From JAGQRJ01 sp041402045 (lineage in GTDB: Bacteria; Planctomycetota; J058), in contig JAWKSZ010000017.1 in the NCBI GenBank assembly GCA_041402045.1, forward strand, positions 1 to 64,000: a stretch of DNA of 64,000 bases, read 5' to 3'. The position numbers and the translations under genes were made by a program. Of the stretch, positions 7,803 to 21,235 are shown piece after piece. The first letter of the stretch is position 1. The number at the start of each line of letters is the position of its first letter. Below the pieces are notes generated by a model. The model was given only the letters and a program-made list of their open reading frames with translations. It had not been told where the DNA came from and did not search any database.

Positions 7803-8579
7803 GTGGGCGTGTTCGACCTGCTGGTGATCGGAGTCGGCTGCGTGGGCTATGCCCTCGGGCGCGCTCGCGGTCTCGCCTGGCAGGTCAGCGGGATCCTGAC
7901 CCTGCTCGTGGGCGGCGCCGCCGCCACCGCGCTCTGTCGGCCGGTAGGGGCCCTGTTCACCGACGGGATCCTGGGGCGCTTCGTGGGCTGGATCGCGGTC
8001 TACGCGATCGTGGCCACCGCGCTCTACGTGCTGACCCTCTCCTTCCGCGAGAAGCTCAAGGAGATCGAGTTCGACGAGCTCGACAAGCGCTTCGGCGGCG
8101 TCCTGGGCGCGATCAAGGCCCTGGCGGTGCTCGCGGTGATCACGCTGGTCGCGGTGCCGCTGAGCCCGCGGGTGGCGCGCGCGGTCAAGCGCACGCCCTC
8201 GGGGCGCGCCCTGGCCAAGGTCGTGGAGGAGCTCGAGGGCCTGCTCCCCGAGCGGATCCCGGAGACCTTCGCCGCGCCGGTGAGCGAGGCGCCGGGCGCC
8301 GACGCGGAGGCCGACGCCGAGCCCGAGCCCGCGGCGCCGCCGGTCCACCGCCCGACCCAGCGCGAGCCTGCGCCCACCCCCGCGCCAGCGCCCGCGCCGA
8401 CGACGCCGCGGCTCCCGGACCCGAGCTACGGCCGCACGCCCCCGATCCTCCCGCCGCAGCGCGCGCTGCCCGAGGACGACGGGCTGGGGGAGGACCACGT
8501 CGAGCGCGACCTGACCGGGCCCGACCCCTTCGACACGCAGGGCGACCCCGTCGACCCCCTCGCGCCGCCGCGGAAGTAG
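7803..8579 (+). CDS. CvpA-like integral membrane protein with a proline-rich tail
   Basis: A 258-residue protein. The first 130 residues carry about four hydrophobic segments in the pattern of the CvpA (colicin V production) family: FDLLVIGVGCVGYALGRARGL, a second helix around ILTLLVGGAAATALC, then two more. The remaining half is cytoplasmic-looking, rich in Pro, Ala and Glu, and ends with acidic residues. The family is conserved but its molecular function is poorly defined. I chose GTG 7803 because GAGGAGG lies a few bases upstream; the frame stays open far upstream, but only through the repeat region. It stands just ahead of the Xaa-Pro aminopeptidase, which has its own -10 and ribosome site. 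Confidence 0.75.
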   Translation: MGVFDLLVIGVGCVGYALGRARGLAWQVSGILTLLVGGAAATALCRPVGALFTDGILGRFVGWIAVYAIVATALYVLTLSFREKLKEIEFDELDKRFGGVLGAIKALAVLAVITLVAVPLSPRVARAVKRTPSGRALAKVVEELEGLLPERIPETFAAPVSEAPGADAEADAEPEPAAPPVHRPTQREPAPTPAPAPAPTTPRLPDPSYGRTPPILPPQRALPEDDGLGEDHVERDLTGPDPFDTQGDPVDPLAPPRK

Positions 8580-8617
8580 CCCCCCGGAATCGCCCTCCTG
8601 TCCCCCGTGCCGGCGGC

Positions 8618-8638
8618 TACACTGCGCGGTTCAGGAGG
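8618..8638 (+). promoter_or_regulatory. TACACT -10 box and AGGAGG ribosome site of pepP
   Basis: TACACT at 8618-8623 is followed 9 bases later by a perfect AGGAGG (8633-8638) and then GTG at 8643. The implied leader is only about 15 bases. No good -35 hexamer is visible. The spacing is almost the same as that ahead of the kinase gene at 52212, which supports both. Confidence 0.5.
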
Positions 8639-8642
8639 TTCC

Positions 8643-10394
8643 GTGGCCACCACCACCCAACGCGCCGAGACCACCACCGCCCGGGTCGACGACCTGCGGG
8701 CCAAGCTCCGGGCCGAAGGCCTGAGCGCGGTGATCGTGCGCTCGACCGACCGCTACCTGAACGAGTACGTGCCCGCCGACGAGAGCGAGCGGGTGTGGCT
8801 GACCGGGTTCACCGGCTCCGCCGGCGACGCGCTGGTCGGCCTCGACGCCGCCTGGCTGTGCGTGGACGGGCGCTATCGTCTGCAGAGCGAGGCCGAGGTC
8901 GAGGGGACCCCGTTCAGCGTCGAGCACGTCGCGCTCGGGACCTCGATCCGCGCGCACCTGTTCGACCTCCTGAAGCGCCAGGTCGCCAAGCAAGGGGCCA
9001 AGATCGCCTACGCGCCGCACACCTTCACCGTGCGCGAGCGCGAGGAGCTCGAGCGCGTGCTGCAGGGCAGCGGCGCGACCCTCGTCGCCACGTCCCCGTC
9101 GCTGATCAACCAGATCCGCGAGCCGGTCAGCCCGCCGATCGAGCCCGTGCGCGGGGTCCCGGTCGAGGTCGCCGGGCTGAGTGTGGGCGAGAAGCTCACC
9201 CGCTGCGCCGAGGTCCTGGCCAAGCACGACCTGGCCGCTTACGTGGTCCAGCCGCTGGACGCGCTGGCCTACATGACGAACCTCCGCGGCAGCGACTTCG
9301 TGAACCAGGCCACCTTCCGCGGGGTGGGGCTCCTGTTCCGCGAGCGCATGATCGTGTCCGCGCCCAAGCCGACCCGGATCCCGACCAGCGCCCGCGCGCC
9401 GGAGCTGGACGTGGTCGACCAGGGCGCCTGGCGCTCGCTGCTCCCCGCCCGCGGGCGGGTGGGCTACGACCCCGACGAGACCACCGCCGACGTGATCGAC
9501 TCGATCCGCGGCGCAGGGGCCGAGCCCGTCGCCGTCCCCAGCCCGGTGACCCCGCTCAAGGCCAAGAAGACCGACGCCGAGCTCGCGGCCATGAAGCGCG
9601 CCTTCGCCCTGGCGGACAAGGTCATGGAGGACGCGATCGCGTTCGTGGCCCGCAAGGTCGACGCCGGCGAGTCGCTGACCGAGCAGGACCTGGCCGACGA
9701 GGTCCTGCGCCTGCACCTGAGCTACGGCGCCACCGGGCTCAGCTTCCGCGTGATCGCGGCGGTGGGCGCGAACGCGGCCAACATTCACTACTCGCACCCC
9801 GACCCCAGCCGCCAGATCGGCAAGGGCGAGCTCGTCCTGATCGACACCGGCGGCTACTACGAGGGCGGCTACGCCACGGACCTCACCCGGACCTTCCTCG
9901 CCGGCTCCGCCGCGAGCGTGGCCGAGGGGACCCCGGAGCAGAAGCGCAACTACACCCTCGTGCTCAAGTGCGCGATCGCGGGCATGGCCGCCCGGCTCCC
10001 GGTCGCCGCCTACGGCGAGCAGCTCGACGCCCTGGTGCGCGCGCCCTTGTGGGCCGAGGGCCTCGACTACCGCCACGGCACCGGCCACGGGGTGGGGATC
10101 AACGTGCACGAGGCCCCGCCCCGGGTCTCGACCCGCAACGGGACGCTCTTGGAGCCGAACCAGGTGTTCTCGATCGAGCCCGGGCTCTACCTGCCCAACT
10201 GGGGCGGGATCCGGATCGAGAACCTGTGCACGGTGGCCCCCTCGCCCGACGCCGAGGGCTTCCACGACGTGGTGCCCCTGACCTTCGCCGCCCTGGACGA
10301 CCGCCTGATCGACGACGCCCTGCTCACTCCGCAGGAGCGCGCCTGGCTCGCGCGCTACGCCGAGCAGCGCCGCGAGGTCCTGGGCGTCGAGTAG
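8643..10394 (+). CDS. pepP: Xaa-Pro aminopeptidase (M24B)
   Basis: A 583-residue cytoplasmic metallopeptidase that removes an N-terminal residue ahead of proline. It has an N-terminal creatinase-like half, a middle domain and a pita-bread C-terminal catalytic domain. All five metal ligands of the family can be assigned: Asp401 and Asp413 (LIDTGG and TDLT), His482 (HGTGHGVG), Glu512 (IEPGLYL) and Glu526 (IRIENL). The length and the extra C-terminal segment match the eukaryote-like XPNPEP1 type rather than the shorter E. coli PepP. The start is GTG 8643, set by a perfect AGGAGG at 8633-8638. A small membrane protein begins 4 bases after the stop codon, so the three following genes are probably co-transcribed. 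Confidence 0.95.
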   Translation: MATTTQRAETTTARVDDLRAKLRAEGLSAVIVRSTDRYLNEYVPADESERVWLTGFTGSAGDALVGLDAAWLCVDGRYRLQSEAEVEGTPFSVEHVALGTSIRAHLFDLLKRQVAKQGAKIAYAPHTFTVREREELERVLQGSGATLVATSPSLINQIREPVSPPIEPVRGVPVEVAGLSVGEKLTRCAEVLAKHDLAAYVVQPLDALAYMTNLRGSDFVNQATFRGVGLLFRERMIVSAPKPTRIPTSARAPELDVVDQGAWRSLLPARGRVGYDPDETTADVIDSIRGAGAEPVAVPSPVTPLKAKKTDAELAAMKRAFALADKVMEDAIAFVARKVDAGESLTEQDLADEVLRLHLSYGATGLSFRVIAAVGANAANIHYSHPDPSRQIGKGELVLIDTGGYYEGGYATDLTRTFLAGSAASVAEGTPEQKRNYTLVLKCAIAGMAARLPVAAYGEQLDALVRAPLWAEGLDYRHGTGHGVGINVHEAPPRVSTRNGTLLEPNQVFSIEPGLYLPNWGGIRIENLCTVAPSPDAEGFHDVVPLTFAALDDRLIDDALLTPQERAWLARYAEQRREVLGVE

Positions 10395-10398
10395 CGCC

Positions 10399-10644
10399 GT
10401 GCGGCGCCTCGCCTGCGGGGCGGCGCTCCTGCTCCTGGCGTTCGCTGGCGCGCAGTGGCTGTGGCCCGACCCCGCGAGCTACGCGCGCGAGGAGCGCCTT
10501 TGGATCGCGCCGCGCTGGGCGCTGCGCGGGACCCTCGCGTTGTGCGCCAGCTTGACTATGCTCGGGCTCTGGCCCCGCGGCGCGCACCCCGCGCGCGCGG
10601 ACGGCGCCGCGACCGCCCCGGAGACCCCATGCCCCGCCCCCTGA
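10399..10644 (+). CDS. Small membrane protein, unknown
   Basis: An 81-residue frame starting with GTG four bases after the pepP stop codon. It has two hydrophobic stretches (about 5-21 and 43-57), separated by a short polar loop, and a Pro/Ala-rich end. It overlaps the start of the next gene by 16 bases. I do not recognise the family. Tight packing within the operon and sensible hydrophobicity argue that it is real, but the short length and lack of a ribosome site keep confidence modest. Confidence 0.5.
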   Translation: MRRLACGAALLLLAFAGAQWLWPDPASYAREERLWIAPRWALRGTLALCASLTMLGLWPRGAHPARADGAATAPETPCPAP

Positions 10645-10901
10645 CCTCCCGCGCCGACGTCGAGCGCTACGTGTTCAACATGCTGCGCGAGCACTACGTC
10701 GGCCCCGAGGTGACCCTGACCCTCGACACGACCCTCGCGGAGCTCGAGCGCGCCTACGACCCCGAGCTCTACGGCACCGACCCCACGCTCTCGATCGAGG
10801 ACGACCTCGGGCTCGAGATCCCCGAGGCCGACGCCGCGCGCCTGGACAAGGGCCGGATCGGCGACCTGGTCGACTACGTCGTCAAGCGCCTCCGGCTCTA
10901 A
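10629..10901 (+). CDS. Acyl-carrier-protein-like small protein lacking the carrier serine
   Basis: A 90-residue acidic protein. Its second half (DDLGLEIPEADAARL, then GDLVDYVVKRL) matches the end of an acyl carrier protein, where a FGxEIPDEDA segment is followed by a VxDxVxYI helix. The Asp-Ser-Leu attachment site expected about 20 residues earlier is not there. The stretch between reads ERAYDPELYGTDPTLSIE, so no phosphopantetheine serine can be assigned with confidence. It may be a carrier-like regulator or partner subunit, or a divergent unrelated helical protein. ATG 10629 has GGAG 8 bases upstream and overlaps the preceding small gene. The minus-strand selB gene lies tail-to-tail beyond 256 bases of repeats. 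Confidence 0.6.
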   Translation: MPRPLTSRADVERYVFNMLREHYVGPEVTLTLDTTLAELERAYDPELYGTDPTLSIEDDLGLEIPEADAARLDKGRIGDLVDYVVKRLRL

Positions 10902-10937
10902 CCGGCGAGCCGCGCTCGCCCAGCGGCTCCGCTGGGG

Positions 10938-11103
10938 CCGCACCGCGAGCGCGACGCGCCGCGCGTCCGACTCGAGCGGAGCGATCCGCTCAGGCCCTCC
11001 TCAGAACGACCGTAGGGGAGCAGCTTGCTGCTCCCGGTGTGGCGGGCCGTCCAGCCCTCCGCACCGCGAGGGGGACGCGCCGCGCGTCCGACTCGAGCGG
11101 AGC
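10938..11103. repeat. 45-bp direct repeats flanking a REP-like hairpin
   Basis: The segment 10938-10982 recurs at 11059-11103 with about two differences. Between them is a near-perfect hairpin, GGGAGCAGC (11016-11024) with GCTGCTCCC (11027-11035) and a 2-base loop, preceded by GTAG. The GTAGGGGAGCAG start resembles REP sequences of other bacteria. The whole gap 10902-11157 between two convergent genes contains nothing else that I recognise. Confidence 0.7.
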
Positions 11104-11134
11104 CTTGGCGTCCTTGGCGTCCTTGGCGGTTCAG
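11103..11134. repeat. CCTTGGCGT triplicate repeat
   Basis: Three consecutive near-copies of CCTTGGCGT/G followed by GGTTCAG. It is related in style to the repeat at 7595-7637 and sits between the convergent ends of the carrier-like gene and selB. Confidence 0.65.
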
Positions 11135-11157
11135 ATCTCCCGCCAGCGCGCTTCCGC

Positions 11158-13104
11158 CTACCCCTCGCGCAACACCCGCACGTCGCCTTCGCGCTTGGTG
11201 AGCCGGATCTGATCGAAGTGCTCGAGCAGCGGGATCGTGTAGCGCCGGCTGGAGTCGATCTGGGTCTTGAAGTCGGCGGCGGAGAGCGGGCCGTCGCGCT
11301 GGATCGACTCGATCACCCGCTGCTTGGCCTCGGCGTAGCGCTCGCCGTGGAACACCACGTCGTCGGCGATCTGGACCAGCTCGCCGCGCTCGAGCAGCAG
11401 CGCGAACACGTCCTCGGTGGTCGTGGCGTCGAGCTCGGGGGCCAGCTCCTCCAGCGCCTGGGCCGGGGTCGGGGGCTGGAACGCGCGGGCGTTGAACAAG
11501 GCGCCCAGCCTCTGCGCGTAGTCCGCGGCGGCCTCGGGCAGCTCGACGCTGAACGCCGCCGCGGCCAGGCCCGCCGGGGTCTGGACCACGTCGCCCGCCT
11601 CCAGGCTCGCGCTCAGCGCGGCCTGGAACAGCATGTCGTGGAGCTTCGAGCGCGTGCGCAGCTCGAGCCGCGCGCAGCTCGCGCGGCAGGGGTGCTCCCG
11701 GTGATAGGCCGCGAGGGTCGTGGCCAGGGTCTCGCGCGCGTGGGCGAAGGCCTCGCGCGAGACGTAGGCCGGGTTGCCCTTGCCCCCGGAGACCTCGACC
11801 GCCCGCCCGTCCTGGGCCAGCTCCTCGAGCAGGGCCAGGACCTCGGGCTTGGGGCGGCCCAGGCTGCGCACCAGGTCGTCCGCGCGCTGAGGGGTCGCGT
11901 CGCCGTCGAGGGCCAGGATCAGCGTCCCTGCGTCGTCCCCGAGCACGGTTTCCTTTTGCGACAGGCGTTCGAGAACGAAACGCTTGCCCGGCTTCAGGCG
12001 CCACTTCGACGCGCCGAGGACGGTCCCTCCCCCAAGGGTTTGCATGGGTGAGTGGCGACGCACCACACAGCGATCCCCGGGGGCGGCGACGACCTTCTCC
12101 CGCAGCCGGAGCTGGCACATGGCGTCCTGGCCCGGGGGTAGCTCCGGGGCGTCGAGGATCACGACCTCCCCCAGGACCTCGGACGTGCCCACGTGGAAGC
12201 GCACGGTCTCGCGCTGCTTGAGCGGGCGGGTCTGGGACGCCAGGTGGTGCAGGCGCACCTCCCACAGGTCGCTGGCGCTGAAGATCCCGGGGGTGGCGAC
12301 CACGTCGCCGCGGGTCACCGCCTTGCGGTCGACGTCGCTCAGGTTCACCGCCGAGCTGTGGCCGGCCTCGACCCGGTCCACCTTCTCGCCGTAGGCCTGC
12401 AGCCCGCGGACCTTGCCCTTGAGCACGGTCCCCTTGTGGGTCAGGACCTCGAGCACGTCGCCGACCTGGGCCCGGCCCTGGAGCGGGACGCCGGTGAGCA
12501 CGGTCCCGAAGCCCTTGGCCGAGAACACGCGCTGGATCGGGAGCCGGAACGGGCCGTCCACCGGGCGCGGCTGGACCTGGTCCACGAGCGCCCCCAGGGT
12601 CTCCTTGAGCGCGTCCAGGCCCGCGCCGGTGTGCGCGCTGACCCGCACCCGGGGCGCGCCCTCGAGGAACGTCCCCTGGACGAGCTCCTCCACGTCGAGC
12701 TCCACGAGCTCGAGCAGGTCCTCGTCCACCGTGGGCAGGTCGGTCTTGGTGATCGCGATCATGCCCCGCTCGATCCCGAGCAGGGTCAGGATCTCCAGGT
12801 GCTCGCGGGTCTGGGGCATGACCCCGTCGTCGGCGGCGACCACCAGCAGGACCACGTCGATCCCGGTGGCGCCCGCGACCATGTTCTTCACGAAGCGCTC
12901 GTGGCCGGGGACGTCGATCATGCCTACCCGGCGTCCGTCGAGGTCCAGCGGCGCGAAGCCCAGGTCGATCGTGAGCTCGCGGGCCTTCTCCTCCTGCAGC
13001 CGGTCGGGGTCCCGGCCGGTCAGGGCCCGGACGAGGCTCGACTTGCCGTGGTCGATATGGCCGGCGGTGCCGACCACCGCGCGCGCGATCTGAAGCTGAC
13101 TCAC
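11158..13104 (-). CDS. selB: Selenocysteine-specific elongation factor SelB
   Basis: A 648-residue translational GTPase that delivers Sec-tRNA to UGA codons marked by a SECIS element. GTPase motifs are GHIDHGKSS from residue 15, DVPGHERF at 64-71 and TKTDLP further on, followed by beta-barrel domains. The C-terminal third (about 470-648) is the helical winged-helix region that binds SECIS RNA in this family, which separates it from EF-Tu. The length is normal. Translation starts at GTG 13102-13104, and the region upstream also serves the divergent STAS-like gene. No selA, selC, selD or selenoprotein gene is visible here, so the rest of the pathway must lie elsewhere. The presence of SsnA at 1199-2563 fits a selenium-using organism. 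Confidence 0.95.
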   Translation of the reverse strand: MSQLQIARAVVGTAGHIDHGKSSLVRALTGRDPDRLQEEKARELTIDLGFAPLDLDGRRVGMIDVPGHERFVKNMVAGATGIDVVLLVVAADDGVMPQTREHLEILTLLGIERGMIAITKTDLPTVDEDLLELVELDVEELVQGTFLEGAPRVRVSAHTGAGLDALKETLGALVDQVQPRPVDGPFRLPIQRVFSAKGFGTVLTGVPLQGRAQVGDVLEVLTHKGTVLKGKVRGLQAYGEKVDRVEAGHSSAVNLSDVDRKAVTRGDVVATPGIFSASDLWEVRLHHLASQTRPLKQRETVRFHVGTSEVLGEVVILDAPELPPGQDAMCQLRLREKVVAAPGDRCVVRRHSPMQTLGGGTVLGASKWRLKPGKRFVLERLSQKETVLGDDAGTLILALDGDATPQRADDLVRSLGRPKPEVLALLEELAQDGRAVEVSGGKGNPAYVSREAFAHARETLATTLAAYHREHPCRASCARLELRTRSKLHDMLFQAALSASLEAGDVVQTPAGLAAAAFSVELPEAAADYAQRLGALFNARAFQPPTPAQALEELAPELDATTTEDVFALLLERGELVQIADDVVFHGERYAEAKQRVIESIQRDGPLSAADFKTQIDSSRRYTIPLLEHFDQIRLTKREGDVRVLREG

Positions 13105-13172
13105 GCCGGAGATTCTAACCCCACCCGGCCCGGGGCAGCCGGGAGGCCGGTCTGGGGGCGGCCCAGCTCAGC

Positions 13173-13202
13173 TTGCAACTAAGCCACCCCTGGAACTACA
13201 CT
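13173..13202 (+). promoter_or_regulatory. Promoter of the STAS-kinase-phosphatase operon
   Basis: TTGCAA (13173-13178) and TACACT (13197-13202) are separated by 18 bases, a good sigma-70-type arrangement. It predicts a start near 13209 and a 47-base leader before GTG 13256. It lies between divergent selB and the STAS-like gene. Confidence 0.55.
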
Positions 13203-13255
13203 TACTCGTTGGGATCGATCGCCCTGCGGTCGGCCCACCCGGGGGGGCGGACTTG

Positions 13256-15211
13256 GTGCAAGCAGAGGATCAGCACGCGCTGACCGTCCACGAGACCGTC
13301 GTGGACGGCGGGCTCCTGCGCGAGGAGCCCTGGCTCACGAAGGGCGAGGGCAGCGCCTTCGTCTCGCGGCCGAACGACGTGGTGTGCGTCCGCGTCAGCG
13401 ACGACGGCTTCTCGAGCCTCCCGCTCAAGGCGCAGCAGCTCGTGGACCACGGGTTCCACGCGGTGGCGATCGAGCTCGGGGCGACCCTGAGCGTGCCCCT
13501 GGACGAGCCCGCGGAGAACCGGGTGTTCGGGCCGCTGCTCGAGGCGATCAAGCACGTGCAGCAGTTCGTGGGCTGGGTCGGGGTGTGCACGACCAGCGAC
13601 GACGCGCGCCGCGCCCTGGCGAACCTCGCCACCGCGGCGGGCGAGCGCGACGCGTTCGCGATCTACCCCGACCGCGCTGCGGCGATCGCTGCCTACCGCT
13701 CCGAGCTCACCAGCGACGAGCCGCCCCCCCCGCCGAACAGCGACTGGGGCTGGGTGCTCGAGGACGCCGCGGGCTCGGTCGAGGTCGACGTGGCCGAGCT
13801 GTTGCTCGAGCCCGACGAGCTGGAGAAGTTCCCCGAGCAAGCCCGGGAGCTGACCTCCAAGGGCCGGACCTACCTCACGGTGCGGGTCCACCGCCCCCGG
13901 GGCTGGGAGCCCAGCGGCGAGCACGTGACGGCGCTGATCCAGGGCCGCGACGTGGTCGAGGCCGCCGGCGGCCAACTGGCGCTGGTGACGCCGGAGGAGG
14001 ACCTCCAGGCCTGGCTCCGGCTCCTGGGCGAGGGCCAGCGCTTCCTCGTGGTGGACTCGGCGGACGAGGCCGAGGACCAGCACATGGCCCACGCCGCGCG
14101 GAAGGTCGCCCCCGAGACCCCGCGGGACGTGCCCTCCCGCGCGTTCCAGGTGGTGAGCAAGTCCGAGCGCTCGATCCAGCTCCGCGCCCGCGACGGAGGC
14201 GAGCTCGGCTCGACCGAGCTCCCGGCCCAGGTCGTGCGCCTGGGGCGCGAGGGCGTGCCCGCCCTCGCCGGGCGGCTGCTCGAGCTGGCCAACCAGGACG
14301 TGCAGGACGTGTTCGTGGCTCTGACGCGCTTCACGGACATCGAGGGCGAGCGCCTCGAGCCCTTGCGCAAGGCCGCCAAGCGCGCCGAGCAGGCGGGCAT
14401 GCGCGTGGTGTTCTACGACGCCTCCCCCGAGGTCAAGGCGCTGCTCGAGATCCTGGGGGTCGACGTCGCGCGCCTGCACCCCGACTTCGGCACCGCGACC
14501 CAGGCCCTGGCCGCCTGGGTGCACCGCGTGGCGCCGTTCCACGAGCTCGTGTTCACCCTGACCCACGAGGACCTGACCGACTCCCGCGCGGGGGCGACGC
14601 TGCCCGACAGCGCGTCCGACGTGGGGCTGCTCGAGCCCGCCCCCGACGAGGGCCTCGAGCTGCGCGCCGAGCTGGCCCGCGCCCGGGCGAAGCTCGGGAC
14701 CCAGAGCGCCGAGCGCGACGCGGCGGTCAGCCGCGCCGCCGCGGCCGAGCGTGAGCGCGACGAGCTGCGCACGAAGGTCCGCCAGCTCACGACCTCCTCC
14801 CAGGCCGACGAGCGCCGGATCCTGGACCTGGAGCAGGCGCGGCGCCGCGCCGAGCGGGCGCTGGAGGACGCGCGCGAGCGCTCGGCCTCCCGCGCCGAGA
14901 TCGACGCGCTCCAGGCCGAGCTGGAGCAGCTCAAGCACCAGCACGCGCTGGAGCTGGGCGAGCTTCAGGAGCAGCTCAGCGAGTCCCAGGCGGCCTCGCG
15001 AGAGCTGGCCACCACGCGGGCCGAGCTCGCAGACCTCCGCGCGCGGGCCGAGGAGGCCAGCGCCGAGGACCCCGCGGCGCTCCTGGGTCGGCTCAAGGAG
15101 CTCGAGCAGGAGCTGCGCGAGGTCTCGCGGGAGCGGGAGCTGCTGCGGGAAGAGCTCGAGAGCGCAGGCGAAATGATCGAGCGCCTGGGCAAGGAGCTGG
15201 AGCGCTCCTGA
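13256..15211 (+). CDS. Cytoplasmic protein with STAS-like modules and a long coiled coil
   Basis: A 651-residue protein without signal peptide or membrane segment. The first 450 residues look like three related alpha/beta modules. Each pairs a strand such as AVAIELG, FLVVDSA or VFVALTRF with a helix, and the third ends FYDASPEVKALLEILGV, very like the end of a STAS (anti-anti-sigma) domain. I cannot point to a standard phosphorylatable serine in each module. From about residue 465 to the end it is a continuous coiled coil rich in Glu, Arg, Ala and Leu. It is the first gene of an operon leading to a double Ser/Thr kinase and a SpoIIE phosphatase, a context in which STAS proteins are the usual switched partner. 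GTG 13256 follows a G-rich stretch; TTG 13253 is an alternative. The STAS call is by eye. Confidence 0.6.
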   Translation: MQAEDQHALTVHETVVDGGLLREEPWLTKGEGSAFVSRPNDVVCVRVSDDGFSSLPLKAQQLVDHGFHAVAIELGATLSVPLDEPAENRVFGPLLEAIKHVQQFVGWVGVCTTSDDARRALANLATAAGERDAFAIYPDRAAAIAAYRSELTSDEPPPPPNSDWGWVLEDAAGSVEVDVAELLLEPDELEKFPEQARELTSKGRTYLTVRVHRPRGWEPSGEHVTALIQGRDVVEAAGGQLALVTPEEDLQAWLRLLGEGQRFLVVDSADEAEDQHMAHAARKVAPETPRDVPSRAFQVVSKSERSIQLRARDGGELGSTELPAQVVRLGREGVPALAGRLLELANQDVQDVFVALTRFTDIEGERLEPLRKAAKRAEQAGMRVVFYDASPEVKALLEILGVDVARLHPDFGTATQALAAWVHRVAPFHELVFTLTHEDLTDSRAGATLPDSASDVGLLEPAPDEGLELRAELARARAKLGTQSAERDAAVSRAAAAERERDELRTKVRQLTTSSQADERRILDLEQARRRAERALEDARERSASRAEIDALQAELEQLKHQHALELGELQEQLSESQAASRELATTRAELADLRARAEEASAEDPAALLGRLKELEQELREVSRERELLREELESAGEMIERLGKELERS

Positions 15212-15281
15212 ACGCTCCCGGGTCGGTCGCGTCCGGTACGCAGGTTGCTAAGGAATTCCTCGGTGGAGAGGAAGGGTCAGC

Positions 15282-21188
<5,907 letters not shown>

Positions 21189-21235
21189 GTTCGGCCCGAC
21201 GGGCGATAATCGCGAGGAACGGGGGAGGAGCGAAC

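Noticed and set aside
10902..11157. tRNA-Sec (selC) near selB
   Set aside because: I looked for a long-variable-arm tRNA with a TTCGA-type T-loop and a TCA anticodon in the gaps beside selB and found only REP-like repeats.
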